From positions 1-8,296 of the forward strand of contig JABFSY010000274.1 in the NCBI GenBank assembly GCA_013140395.1: a stretch of 8,296 bases of DNA, in the 5' to 3' direction. Below the pieces are notes generated by a model. That model searched no databases. It was not told the DNA's origin and saw nothing but the letters and a program-made list of their open reading frames with translations. Positions 1 through 7,704 of this stretch are shown here, one piece after another (positions within the stretch are counted from its first letter, which is position 1; each line of letters begins with the position of its first letter). This DNA is from Cyclobacteriaceae bacterium (GTDB lineage Bacteria; Bacteroidota; Bacteroidia; Cytophagales; Cyclobacteriaceae). The translations under genes and the position numbers were made by a program.

Positions 1-311
1 GCTTCGGGAGAATAAGAAGGAACTCTGCACACTTTCATGCCATACTTTTTCGCGGCTTCTAAATCCACATTATTAAAGCCCGCACATCGTAGTGCAATTA
101 TCTTAACGTGTTTGGCAGCTAAGCTTTCTATCACCTTTGCATCAACCTTGTCATTCACAAATACGCAAACTGCATCTGTATCTTCAATCGCATTGATGAT
201 ATGTGGCCCCAAGTGAGTATCAAAATATTCAATTTCGAATCCAAAAGACGTATTCACTTTTTCAAAATAGTCTTTGTCGTATTGCTTTGCAGAAAACAAA
301 CTGATCTTCAT
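1..311 (-). CDS. ldhA: D-lactate dehydrogenase (2-hydroxyacid dehydrogenase family), N-terminal part, cut by window edge
   Basis: About 103 codons are visible from the ATG at 311-309; the gene runs off the left edge. The product would be a cytoplasmic NAD-dependent enzyme reducing pyruvate to D-lactate. The visible part is the N-terminal substrate/catalytic domain. It opens MKISLFSAKQYDKDYFEKVN, has FGFEIEYF at about 23-30 and DAVCVFVND at 46-54, and carries the hallmark LRCAGFNNVDL at 74-84, followed by KVCRVPSYSPEA. These segments closely match the E. coli LdhA N-terminus as I remember it (KQYDKKY, ALRCAGFNNVD, RVPAYDPEA). The NAD-binding Rossmann domain and the catalytic Arg/Glu/His lie outside the window, so activity cannot be judged. 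The start is 17 nt after the helicase stop, so the two genes are probably cotranscribed. No strong Shine-Dalgarno is seen, as usual in Bacteroidota. Confidence 0.9.
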   Translation of the reverse strand, partial: MKISLFSAKQYDKDYFEKVNTSFGFEIEYFDTHLGPHIINAIEDTDAVCVFVNDKVDAKVIESLAAKHVKIIALRCAGFNNVDLEAAKKYGMKVCRVPSYSPE

Positions 312-328
312 ACTTCCCGTATTGAGCT

Positions 329-1654
329 TTAGTTAGCTACTTCAATTTTCACCTTTATTTTCTTTAGCTTTTCGTTTTTGATTGCCGCTAGTAACTTATC
401 AACCTGCGGACGTCTAACGGCTACATAAGAAGAAAAATCTAGTAGCGTGATTAACCCTATATCGTCACTCTTAAGGCCGCCCTTCTTTGTCAATAATCCG
501 ACAATATCCCCCTTACTAATCTTATCCTTTTTACCCGCACTAATGTAGCGACATGAATAAAGAGGCGGTGGAGGAAGAACCAGTTTTGAAGGCACCTTCA
601 CTTCTTCAATCGATTTGTCGATGTATTCCGGAATCGTTGCATCCAAAGCAACAATCAAGTAGGCCTTGCCATCTGCATGCATTCTGGCTGTTCTGCCGTT
701 ACGATGAAGAAAAGCCTCCTGTTGTAACGGCAACTGGTAGTGAACAACATGTCTGATCTCGGGAACGTCCAATCCTCTTGACGCCAAGTCTGTTGCAATA
801 AGTACGTTATGAGCACCGCCTCTAAATTTAATCAGGTTTTTTTCGCGATCGATCTGCTCCATTGCTCCGTGGAGAATGCCATGCGCGAATTGGTGCTGCG
901 CCAGCAATGCACTAATGCGTTCCACGGCATCGCGGTGATTACAAAATACCAAACAGACTTCCTGGTTAAATCCAGCTACCAATCGCATGAGTGTTTCCAC
1001 CTTATCTGTGGCATTGGTGCGAACTAACTTTAACTCCAATTTGGAGGCAGATTCGTCTTTTAAATAATTAAGCGTTTCGGGATTTGTAAAAGGCAAAAAA
1101 TCGGGCCAGATGGCTAAACGGGTTGCCGATGTAAGTAAATGATGTTGTCTTCCATTGAATGCCTTAAAAAGTGTAGTGAGCTCTTTTTGAAAACCCATCT
1201 GTAAGGATTTGTCAAACTCATCCAAGAAAACCAGCTGGATCGTTCGTGGATCAAATGATTTTCGCAAAAAATGATCGGCCAGGCGGCCAGGTGTACCGAT
1301 TACTACAGCGGGCGCCTCACTCAAACTATTCTGTTCTACTTTTACCGAGTGCCCACCGTAGCAGCAGCTCACTTTGAAAGACGTTTTCATGGACCGAAAA
1401 ACGTCCTCAATCTGAAGTGACAATTCCCGTGAAGGAGCCACGATCAAAGCCTGAACCCCGGCTGCGTCTTGTTTCAATTTGCTGATCAGTGGTATTAAAA
1501 ATGCAAGCGTTTTGCCTGAGCCCGTAGGAGCGAGTAACATGAGATTACTCGTTGAGGTTGCCTTTTCGACAACGGCTGCCTGCATTTCGTTAAGCTCAGC
1601 AATGCCAAGATTCTTTAAAAAAGCCGCAGTTGTCGTTTTTTGAATGTTTTGCAT
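329..1654 (-). CDS. dbpA: DbpA-family DEAD-box ATP-dependent RNA helicase
   Basis: A 441-aa cytoplasmic RNA helicase. The conserved motifs appear in order: Q motif around F12-Q25, motif I APTGSGKT (42-49), Ia PSREL (74-78), GG (100-101), TPGR (121-124), motif II DEFD (145-148), motif III SAT (176-178), motif IV VFCNHRD (about 236-242), motif V ATDLASRGLDV (287-297) and motif VI HRNGRTAR (317-324). The C-terminus (about 378-441, with KGDIVGLLTKKGGL, DDIG and YVAVRR) resembles the DbpA RNA-binding domain, which in E. coli DbpA recognises hairpin 92 of 23S rRNA. A role in late 50S ribosome assembly is therefore likely by homology. Motif II reads DEFD instead of DEAD; the two acidic residues needed for Mg-ATP are kept. 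Length fits the family (about 450 aa). The ATG start lies 4 nt after a TACCTTTG promoter box, pointing to a leaderless transcript. ldhA follows after 17 nt. Confidence 0.92.
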   Translation of the reverse strand: MQNIQKTTTAAFLKNLGIAELNEMQAAVVEKATSTSNLMLLAPTGSGKTLAFLIPLISKLKQDAAGVQALIVAPSRELSLQIEDVFRSMKTSFKVSCCYGGHSVKVEQNSLSEAPAVVIGTPGRLADHFLRKSFDPRTIQLVFLDEFDKSLQMGFQKELTTLFKAFNGRQHHLLTSATRLAIWPDFLPFTNPETLNYLKDESASKLELKLVRTNATDKVETLMRLVAGFNQEVCLVFCNHRDAVERISALLAQHQFAHGILHGAMEQIDREKNLIKFRGGAHNVLIATDLASRGLDVPEIRHVVHYQLPLQQEAFLHRNGRTARMHADGKAYLIVALDATIPEYIDKSIEEVKVPSKLVLPPPPLYSCRYISAGKKDKISKGDIVGLLTKKGGLKSDDIGLITLLDFSSYVAVRRPQVDKLLAAIKNEKLKKIKVKIEVAN

Positions 1655-1658
1655 GCCA

Positions 1659-1666
1659 CAAAGGTA
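1659..1666 (-). promoter_or_regulatory. Bacteroidota-type -7 promoter box for dbpA
   Basis: The minus strand reads TACCTTTG here, a full match to the Bacteroidota -7 consensus TAnnTTTG. The box ends 4 nt before the dbpA ATG (1654), so transcription would start at or within a base or two of the start codon. No TTTG-like -33 element sits at the usual spacing of about 19 nt (the bases there read ACTA), so the match rests on the -7 box alone. It lies just downstream of the terminator at 1736-1699, which is where a new transcript would be expected to begin. Confidence 0.6.
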
Positions 1667-1698
1667 GCTTTATCAGATTGCCTTTTAGTACCTTTTCT

Positions 1699-1736
1699 AA
1701 AAACAAATGGCCATCCGGTATTCGGACAGCCATTTG
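1699..1736 (-). terminator. Rho-independent terminator after the VPS10-like gene
   Basis: On the minus strand CAAATGGC (from 1736) pairs with GCCATTTG (to 1704) as an 8-bp outer stem. A 2x2 mismatch follows, then four more pairs (TCCG/CGGA type) and a 5-nt loop. The 3' arm runs straight into TTTTT (1703-1699). The hairpin begins 18 nt after the stop codon of the 1060-aa gene and separates it from dbpA. Confidence 0.8.
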
Positions 1737-1754
1737 AATTCATACGATAATCGA

Positions 1755-4700
1755 TTAGTTGTTTATGATCGTCTCTTTCGTTTCAGTTATTAGCGCGGGC
1801 ATATTCTTGTCTTTAAACATCTTGTTGTAGTTGTCAATATCTGAATTGATCAGGATTTGCATTTGTTGTTTATACTTGGCCCAATCAGCCTGCACATCGC
1901 GTGCACGATCCTGCACTCCTTTCGTTAAGCGAGGGTCATGTTGGTCGGCAACTCCACGCAACTGCAAGAATTCTGAATTCAGTTTATTGGGAAAGTTAAT
2001 GACGTCTTGAAAATTTTTACTTCTCGGTTCAATTAAATTGCCTTCCCACTTTTCAATTTTCTTGATTAATTCTTTGCCCGTTTTTACAATCTCTTTCGCA
2101 TCCGGGTTGTCTTTCAACGACTCGTTATACGTTTCAATTTGCTTTTTTACCTGACGCATTTTGTTAACATTTTTATGCACCTCTTCAAATTGCTCACCAG
2201 ATTGTTTTAAAAACTCTTGCTGTGCAGCCCAGTCTGCGGCCGTTGCTGTTACTTTAGGGTCGGCAATAATTTCCAACTCCGTTTCTGACGATTGGCCTTT
2301 GTGCATAATGCGCGCTTTGTATTTTCCCGGTGCAACACGATATCCGCTATAATCGCCATAAACGTACACTCCTTGGACTCCACTGAGCGCTTCGGTTCTA
2401 AAATCCCAAGCGAAACGATTCAATCCCGCTTCTGCCGGAATGGTTTGTTTTGCGGGTGGCCCTCCTGCATAAGGCTTGAAGCTTTCATCTTTTTTGTTGG
2501 TATAAGAACGAAGCACTTTTCCGCTCAGGTCTAGAATTTCCAACGAGACTTTTGATGTATCCGCTTTCTCTTTCAAGTAGTAATCAAGCAAAACACCATT
2601 TGCCGGGTTGCGACCTAATCCTGGTATCTCACCAAAATATTCCGGGATGGTTACGGAAGACAAACGGTAAGTGGGTTTAGGTGTAAAGATTTTTAAAGTT
2701 ATATCCAAGTTTCCTTTTGACTGTTGAATCGCCCCTAGGTCATCAAGTATCCAAAACGATCTTCCTGCCGTGGCCGCAACTAAATCATTGTCGCGAATAG
2801 TCAAATCAGTTACAGGCACAACTGGTAAGTTCAATTGAAATTTGTTGAACGTAACTCCTCCATCATAGGAGATATAAAATCCTCTTTCCGCGCCTGCGTA
2901 CAACAATCCTTTTACCTTTTTGTCTTCGCGAATTACTTTGATAAAGTCATCGGCTTCAACACCCGCTCCAATCTTCGTCCATGTTTTTCCATAGTCAACA
3001 GATTTGTAGGTCATGTTGCCATAATCGTTAAACTTATAACGCGAAGCTGAAATATAAACTGTGCCTTTGTCATGTGGAGACACTTCGATAGAATGAATCA
3101 TGCCTTCTGGCAAACCCGCTGGAGTAACGTTGCTCCAATTTTTTCCACCATCTTTAGTTAGATGAACTAGTCCACAATCGCTACCAGTGTAAATCACACC
3201 CACTTCATGTGGAGATTCAATGACGTAATAGATCGTGTTATAATTTTCTCCGCCTGCGCCTTCATTGGTGATCGGCCCTCCGCTTACGTCTTGTTTGGTT
3301 GTATCGTTACGAGTAAGGTCCGGGCTTACTACATCCCAGCTTAAACCGCCATTCGTTGTCTTAAACAAAACATTGGCGGCATGATACATTACTTTCGGAT
3401 CGTGCGGTGAGTTGATAAGAGGCGCGTTCCAATTAAAACGATATTTCATTTTCTTTGGAGCGAAGGCGAGATTTGTAGAAGGATATTCTTGAAGGTCTTT
3501 GGTTTCGCTCGTGCGAGTATCTAAAACATCAATTTGACCTTGGTAACAGCCACCATACAATAGTTCCGGATTGTTGGGATCGTTGAATGCCACCCACGCA
3601 CTTTCGCAACCGGGGCCGTTGATCCAATCCTTGTCCGTAATTCCAAAGCTTCCATTTCTACCAGGTGTGGCCACTGATGAGTTATCTTGTTGTCCACCAT
3701 ATACCCAATACGGAAAACGATTATCGGCAATCACGCGATAGAACTGTGACGTTGCCTGATTGTTGAGTGGCGAGAATGTTCTCCCTGTATTGTAACTGAT
3801 TTCTCCACCGCCATCATCGGCCAAAGCAAAGTTTTGATTGTTCTTTGGGTTGATCCACAAATCGTGCGTATCGCCATGCCCTACACGAATAGTTGAAAAG
3901 GTTTTTCCACCATCAATAGAGCGAGTCATCGGAGCATTTAACACATATACAACATCTGCATTAACCGGATCAGCAAAAACTTCCATATAGTACCACGAAC
4001 GGGAGGTGATATTCTGATCGGTTGAAAGCAAATTCCATTTTTTGCCGCCATCATCTGAACGATACAAGCCTGCCTTCGATTTCTCAGCCTCAACAATTGC
4101 AAAAACTCTATTCGGATTTGCGCGAGAAACACTCACGCCAATCTTTCCCATTTCTTTTGGAAGGCCATCAATTATTTTACTCCAGGTTTCTCCGGCATCA
4201 GTTGATTTCCAAACGGCACAACCAGCACCGCCACTTTCCACTTTCCAGGGATAGCGCCTATGTTGCCACGTAGCTGCATACAAAATGCGAGGATTTGTCA
4301 TATCCATACTAAGTGAAGAAGCACCTGTGTTCTCATCCACAAAAAGTGTTTTCTTCCAGGTAGTTCCTCCATCGATCGATTTGTAAATACCACGATCAGC
4401 ATTCGCTCCATGAACAGTACCTTGAGCTGCCACATAAACTATATCCGAATTATTGGGGTGAACGATCACATCAGAGATATGACGGGTTTTTTCTAAGCCT
4501 ATGTTCTTCCAGGTCTTGCCGCCATCGGTAGACTTGTAGACGCCATCACCGTAAGAAGTCATCACACCGCGCACCGCATGCTCTCCGGTTCCCACATAGA
4601 TTACGTTTGGATCTGTCTCACATACCGCGATATCTCCAATAGAGCCAACTTTGAAAAAGCCATCTGAAATATTCTTCCAGGTTGTACCTCCATCATCGGT

Positions 4701-4937
4701 CTTTCCAATGCCTCCACCGGTATAGCCTACATAGTAGACCATCGGATCAACTGGAGAACCAGCGATTGCATTCGCACGTCCTCCGCGGAAGGGGCCGATG
4801 TTACGCCACTTCAGGCCTTTGTATAAATCCGATTTTGAGGCAGCTGTTGAAGCAGCTTCCGCTTTGGGTTTTGCTTTTTGTGCATAAGCAGACACTGCCA
4901 GCAAAAAGCCAATGGATAGTAGTAGTGATTTCTTCAT
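1755..4937 (-). CDS. Exported VPS10/sortilin-like Asp-box (BNR) beta-propeller protein, 1060 aa
   Basis: The N-terminus [20 protein letters not shown] is a clear Sec signal peptide with a likely cut after AYA (residue 19). There is no lipobox cysteine, so a soluble periplasmic or secreted protein is expected. From about 40 to 730 there are some eleven Asp-box motifs (S/T-x-D-x-G-x-T-W/F): near 81-87, 136-143, 187-194, 245-252, 294-301, 340-347, 381-388 (degenerate, N for D), 527-534, 594-601, 646-653 and 690-697. This fits one large or two consecutive VPS10/sortilin-like propellers. Residues about 795-890 ([36 protein letters not shown]) look like an FlgD-like beta sandwich. Residues about 900-1055 are charged and probably helical. 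Such proteins are often labelled glycosyl hydrolase, but Asp boxes are structural turns and I see no catalytic site, so activity is unknown. No type IX sorting domain is evident at the C-terminus. It has its own terminator and is probably a single-gene unit. Confidence 0.88.
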   Translation of the reverse strand: MKKSLLLSIGFLLAVSAYAQKAKPKAEAASTAASKSDLYKGLKWRNIGPFRGGRANAIAGSPVDPMVYYVGYTGGGIGKTDDGGTTWKNISDGFFKVGSIGDIAVCETDPNVIYVGTGEHAVRGVMTSYGDGVYKSTDGGKTWKNIGLEKTRHISDVIVHPNNSDIVYVAAQGTVHGANADRGIYKSIDGGTTWKKTLFVDENTGASSLSMDMTNPRILYAATWQHRRYPWKVESGGAGCAVWKSTDAGETWSKIIDGLPKEMGKIGVSVSRANPNRVFAIVEAEKSKAGLYRSDDGGKKWNLLSTDQNITSRSWYYMEVFADPVNADVVYVLNAPMTRSIDGGKTFSTIRVGHGDTHDLWINPKNNQNFALADDGGGEISYNTGRTFSPLNNQATSQFYRVIADNRFPYWVYGGQQDNSSVATPGRNGSFGITDKDWINGPGCESAWVAFNDPNNPELLYGGCYQGQIDVLDTRTSETKDLQEYPSTNLAFAPKKMKYRFNWNAPLINSPHDPKVMYHAANVLFKTTNGGLSWDVVSPDLTRNDTTKQDVSGGPITNEGAGGENYNTIYYVIESPHEVGVIYTGSDCGLVHLTKDGGKNWSNVTPAGLPEGMIHSIEVSPHDKGTVYISASRYKFNDYGNMTYKSVDYGKTWTKIGAGVEADDFIKVIREDKKVKGLLYAGAERGFYISYDGGVTFNKFQLNLPVVPVTDLTIRDNDLVAATAGRSFWILDDLGAIQQSKGNLDITLKIFTPKPTYRLSSVTIPEYFGEIPGLGRNPANGVLLDYYLKEKADTSKVSLEILDLSGKVLRSYTNKKDESFKPYAGGPPAKQTIPAEAGLNRFAWDFRTEALSGVQGVYVYGDYSGYRVAPGKYKARIMHKGQSSETELEIIADPKVTATAADWAAQQEFLKQSGEQFEEVHKNVNKMRQVKKQIETYNESLKDNPDAKEIVKTGKELIKKIEKWEGNLIEPRSKNFQDVINFPNKLNSEFLQLRGVADQHDPRLTKGVQDRARDVQADWAKYKQQMQILINSDIDNYNKMFKDKNMPALITETKETIINN

Positions 4938-4942
4938 GACGG

Positions 4943-4962
4943 ATTAGGTTAGTCCGCCTAAT
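4943..4962. repeat. Short inverted repeat just upstream of the VPS10-like gene
   Basis: ATTAGG (4943-4948) and CCTAAT (4957-4962) form 6-bp perfect arms around an 8-nt spacer. The repeat ends 5 bases before the ATG of the 1060-aa gene. It could be an operator or a hairpin in the leader, but arms this short can occur by chance. No TAnnTTTG box is found between the upstream terminator and this start. Confidence 0.25.
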
Positions 4963-4965
4963 TAC

Positions 4966-4991
4966 AAAAAAAAAGCTGAGAAAAACAGCTT
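4966..4991 (-). terminator. Rho-independent terminator closing the hut operon
   Basis: On the minus strand AAGCTG (4991-4986) and CAGCTT (4978-4973) form a perfect 6-bp stem with a 7-nt T-rich loop. The 3' arm flows into a run of nine T (4974-4966). It lies about 44 nt after the stop of the 81-aa membrane protein gene and before the VPS10-like gene, so it separates the two units. The stem is short, so termination may be incomplete. Confidence 0.72.
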
Positions 4992-5034
4992 GAACTTTAT
5001 GATAAACCGAATACGATGATGAAGGGCGAATAGA

Positions 5035-5280
5035 TCATTTGTCCCGATTTGCTTTTTTAATGAGATGATATCCTGTTATCGCGGAAAGAATAGAAAGAAA
5101 AAGTCCACCGACCGAAATGAAATCGATAGCTCCATTGTAGAAATCGATGGAAAAGTAGATCGTTGCAGATACTCCCCCTGCTATTAGAAATGTTCCTTGA
5201 AGCAAAGACGAGGTTGACTCCTGTGGTAGGTTTCTTTGGCGATCAATCTTCCGTCTGATTAATCTTCTCTCTTTGAACAT
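5035..5280 (-). CDS. Small two-helix membrane protein of unknown function (81 aa)
   Basis: I do not recognise a family. The protein starts with a strongly basic stretch (about residues 3-16, with KERR, RRK and RQR). Two likely membrane helices follow at about 26-45 (LLQGTFLIAGGVSATIYFSI) and 54-74 (FISVGGLFLSILSAITGYHLI), and it ends in KKANRDK. Basic ends on both sides suggest that both termini face the cytoplasm. The ATG follows the hutF stop with one base between (TGA-C-ATG), which implies cotranscription and probably translational coupling with hutF. It is the last gene before the terminator at 4991-4966. A link to histidine use is only by position; a passenger role is equally possible. 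Confidence 0.75.
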   Translation of the reverse strand: MFKERRLIRRKIDRQRNLPQESTSSLLQGTFLIAGGVSATIYFSIDFYNGAIDFISVGGLFLSILSAITGYHLIKKANRDK

Positions 5281-5281
5281 G

Positions 5282-6648
5282 TCATCTATTTGACAATTCC
5301 TTCATGGCTTTAGCAAAAGCCACTTTAATCATGTGTCCATTCTGGTGATGTTGATTTTTAACTACCCAGTTCCCATTAATGATGGTTCCCATATTTCTAC
5401 TTGAATCGCCAGTGAAAAGAATGGTTGCCAGTCGATTTTTCTCTGAGGTATCAGCAAGCAGATGTGTGGTGGCACTGATGATCACCGCATCAAAAGGTTG
5501 GCCTATTTCAAAATGATCAACGGTCTTTCTACCCATGGCCATTCGTCCTCGCATAACAGATTCATTGATCATCGTAAGGGCTGCATCTCCTTCAAATGTA
5601 TTTCGTTTGTTAGTAACTAACCGCTGCCGATAGTCGATCATTCTAAATTCCTCGAACGGATTCAATCCAATGTGACTATCCGTGCCGATGCTCCAATGCC
5701 CACCCATTTTTACATACTCTTTCATTCGGAAGATACCATCGCCCAGATTCCCTTCCGTGGAGGGACACAATACTACATTTGCCTTTGATTTAGTAAGCCG
5801 TGAAAGCTCTTCATCATTCAAGTGAGTGGAGTGAACCAAATGAAAACGCTCATTAACAGTTAGGTTATCTAATAACCATTGCATAGGTCGCTTTCCCGAA
5901 AAGGCTAGACAATCTTCCACTTCCTTTTGCTGCTCGGCCACATGCAAATGAAAGGGTAACTCTTTCGGCCCTTGACTAAACGTTTTTACAATGTCTGCTA
6001 AATCAACTGCCCGAAGCGAGTGAACACTAAATCCAAGAGATCCCGAATGATAACTTTTTACTACGGATTGAGAAGCGTCCAGCAAGTTAAAATAATCGTC
6101 AACTGATTTTGAAATAAGTCTCCGCTGCCGAGATTGTGGCTCTTGGTCAAAATTTCCCTTTGATAAAAAACGGGCACAAGTGTAATCTTTATTCCAGCTG
6201 TCTTTGCCGCGCTGACCATTCGTTCACCCATCTCCACCAAATTCGAATAGGGCTTCCCGTCTTTGTCATGATGCAAATAATGAAACTCAGCAACGTGAGT
6301 ATACCCATGCCTCACCATTTCGGCATACAGCATGGCGGCAATTGCTTCTGCCTGATCCGGGTTAACAGACAAAGCACACTTATACATTTCCTCGCGCCAC
6401 GTCCAAAAGTCATCATCAGTCCCACCGGGATGATTTTCTGCCAGGCCGGCCATGGCATATTGAAAGGCGTGCGAGTGGGCATTTTGAAAACCGGGCAGCG
6501 CAAAACCCTGAACTGCCTCTATCGCTACTGATTCTTTTGGCGCAGCCGCATTTAGATACTGAATAATTCCCTGGCTATCTACGCCCACATAAGCGGGCGA
6601 AATCCAAGTGTTGGCAGTAAGAATAGCATTAAAACGAAAAAATTTCAT
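5282..6648 (-). pseudogene. hutF: Formimidoylglutamate deiminase HutF, split by a -1 frameshift
   Basis: HutF is a cytoplasmic metal-dependent amidohydrolase that converts N-formimidoyl-L-glutamate and water to N-formyl-L-glutamate and ammonia; HutG, encoded upstream, acts next. Two overlapping frames cover it: 6648-6061 (N-terminal 195 codons, ending TAG) and the frame ending at 5282. Restoring one base near 6156-6170 gives a continuous 455-aa protein, the usual HutF length. The join reads LVPVFYQ, then K/R-GNFDQEPQSRQRR. In that numbering the metal and catalytic residues are all present: HSH (H58, H60), HVAE (H236, E239), HSTH (H273, H276) and GTDSH (D324). They match the spacing I recall for Pseudomonas aeruginosa HutF (H56, H58, H232, E235, H269, D320). 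The break leaves HxH in one piece and the rest in the other, so neither half should work alone. The ATG directly abuts the TAG of the 80-aa gene (TAGATG). A sequence error would make this an intact gene. Confidence 0.88.
6156..6170 (-). other. Frameshift site in hutF
   Basis: On the minus strand the codons run GTT TTT TAT CAA AGG GAA in the N-terminal frame, while the family-like sequence continues in the frame AAG GGA AAT TTT GAC. One missing base in A3 (6161-6159) or G3 (6158-6156) would explain the change most simply; a lost base in the nearby T6 run (6170-6165) is less likely, because VFYQ is family-like in the first frame. The first frame then reads 32 codons of non-family sequence to TAG at 6063-6061. 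No canonical X-XXY-YYZ slippery heptamer is in the right phase, so programmed slippage is unlikely. Confidence 0.8.
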
Positions 6649-6891
6649 CTATTTTTTCTTGGTTGCCTTCTGCATCATCTGTTGCGCATTCTTTCGCTCT
6701 AGCTCAATCACTTGTTTTAGTTTGGCGACTTCAAGTCTTGCCGCTTGCGCTTCAAAACGAACTTTCATTAACTCTTCGTGCATTTTATTCTTCTCAGCAC
6801 GGTAAATCTGAGCCCTTTCATTTTGCCGGTAGGCTGTGAATCCAAAGACAACAAAAAGAACTGCGATGCCAACGTAAAACAGTTTTTTCAT
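6649..6891 (-). CDS. Small single-pass membrane coiled-coil protein between hutG and hutF (80 aa)
   Basis: No known family is recognised. An N-terminal hydrophobic helix (about residues 4-20, LFYVGIAVLFVVFGFTA) is followed by a highly charged, alanine-rich segment (about 22-78) with the composition of a coiled coil, ending in KATKKK. The helix would work as a signal anchor: with the KK before it in the cytoplasm, the coiled coil would sit in the periplasm. The gene lies 4 nt after the hutG stop, and its TAG directly abuts the hutF ATG, so it belongs to the hut operon. It shares this layout with the 93-aa protein at 7986-7705 and the broken copy at 8296-8038, but the sequence match to those two is weak and it lacks their cysteine. 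A role as scaffold or partner of the enzymes is speculation. Confidence 0.75.
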   Translation of the reverse strand: MKKLFYVGIAVLFVVFGFTAYRQNERAQIYRAEKNKMHEELMKVRFEAQAARLEVAKLKQVIELERKNAQQMMQKATKKK

Positions 6892-6895
6892 ATTT

Positions 6896-7702
6896 CTAAG
6901 AGGTTAATGATTGGGTTAATTTCGTGAATGTCTCCGCCAAAATCAATTTGATTTTCTGGGCCTTGTCGGCATCGTAGTGCAGTTCCGGCTCATCCATATA
7001 ATTGATTTTGCTCATTTCCAACTGAATGGCATGGCGATTGACATCGGGGTTCCCATAGTGGCGTGTGATGTACCCGCCTTTAAATGGATGATTGTGGCTA
7101 AAGGAATAGCCTGAGTTTTGAAATGAGTCAATTGCAGTGGCTATTAGTTCAGAGGATGCGGATGCACCATCGGCATCACCAAGAATTAAATCCGGAAATT
7201 TTTCAGAATGAATAGAGGGAACAAATTGTCGGATAGAATGACAATCCCACAAAAGTACCTTCCCGAATTTTTGATGGAGGCGAGCTAATTCCCTTTCTAT
7301 CTGTTGATGATAGGTTTCGTAATACTGGTTTACTCGATTTTCGATTTCAATCGAAGAAATTTCCTTCCGTTCATCTTTATAAATTGGCTCGCCCAAAAAA
7401 TTAGTAGTTGGGCAAAGTCCCGTAATAACACGCCCATCTGAATACAGCGGTTTGCTTTGTGGATCTCTGTTGAGATCAATTACCCAACGGCTATAGTTGG
7501 CGGTGATCATGGTAATTCCGAGTGCGGGGGCAAAGTCATAGAGTCGATCGACAAACCAATCTGTATCGTCAGGTGCTTGTATGAGTTGTGGTTTGTATTG
7601 ATCTTTTAACTCAGGGGGAAAAAACGTGCCGCAGTGAGGCACGCTGATGAGTATCGGAATCTCTGATGTTGTTGGGTGCGTAATGTTGAAAGCAGAATTC
7701 AC
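6896..7702 (-). CDS. hutG: N-formylglutamate deformylase (N-formylglutamate amidohydrolase)
   Basis: A 268-aa cytoplasmic enzyme of the N-formylglutamate amidohydrolase family, hydrolysing N-formyl-L-glutamate to glutamate and formate. This is the last step of the deiminase branch of histidine breakdown and uses the HutF product. Family-type segments are LISVPHCGTFFPP (18-30, with H23), DDTDWFVDRLY (45-55), NYSRWVIDLNRDP (69-81), LLWDCHSIR (150-158, H155), NHPFKGGYITRHYG (204-217) and HAIQLEMSKINYMDE (224-238). Conserved His, Asp and Glu in these are the probable metal and catalytic ligands. The start is GTG (7702-7700), 2 nt after the TAA of the 93-aa gene; no ATG close by would keep the N-terminus, and PILISVPHCG begins at the usual distance. 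Length is normal for the family (about 265-275 aa). No strong Shine-Dalgarno is present. The reading frame is intact, unlike hutF. Confidence 0.92.
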   Translation of the reverse strand: MNSAFNITHPTTSEIPILISVPHCGTFFPPELKDQYKPQLIQAPDDTDWFVDRLYDFAPALGITMITANYSRWVIDLNRDPQSKPLYSDGRVITGLCPTTNFLGEPIYKDERKEISSIEIENRVNQYYETYHQQIERELARLHQKFGKVLLWDCHSIRQFVPSIHSEKFPDLILGDADGASASSELIATAIDSFQNSGYSFSHNHPFKGGYITRHYGNPDVNRHAIQLEMSKINYMDEPELHYDADKAQKIKLILAETFTKLTQSLTS

Positions 7703-7704
7703 TT

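Noticed and set aside
553..1027. Plus-strand open frames opposite the helicase gene
   Set aside because: They run antisense to conserved helicase motifs IV-VI and have no recognisable product.
1755..1830. Type IX secretion C-terminal sorting domain on the 1060-aa protein
   Set aside because: The last 150 residues are charged and helical, not the Ig-like beta domain expected; no sorting motif is visible.
4022..4273. Plus-strand open frames opposite the VPS10-like gene (also at 2161-2534, 2835-3050 and 4682-4939)
   Set aside because: They overlap a long frame with repeated Asp boxes and a signal peptide; their translations look like low-complexity antisense sequence with no start context.
4938..4968. 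Possible -33/-7 promoter (TTTG at 4968-4965 with TAATCCGT near 4946-4939)
   Set aside because: The -7 part shares only TA with TAnnTTTG and the spacing is off by one, so it is too weak to list as a promoter.
5282..6085. C-terminal hutF frame as an independent gene starting at TTG 6085
   Set aside because: The frame stays open and family-like further upstream to about 6160, and the piece lacks the HxH metal motif; it is the continuation of one split gene.
6156..6176. Programmed -1 ribosomal frameshift joining the hutF frames
   Set aside because: The T6 run is not in an X-XXY-YYZ phase, no obvious downstream hairpin is seen, and HutF is not known to need recoding; a one-base indel or error is simpler.
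6136..6531. 131-codon open frame on the plus strand
   Set aside because: It lies entirely opposite hutF, whose active-site motifs and family match are clear; the plus-strand frame has no recognisable domain and reads as an antisense shadow.
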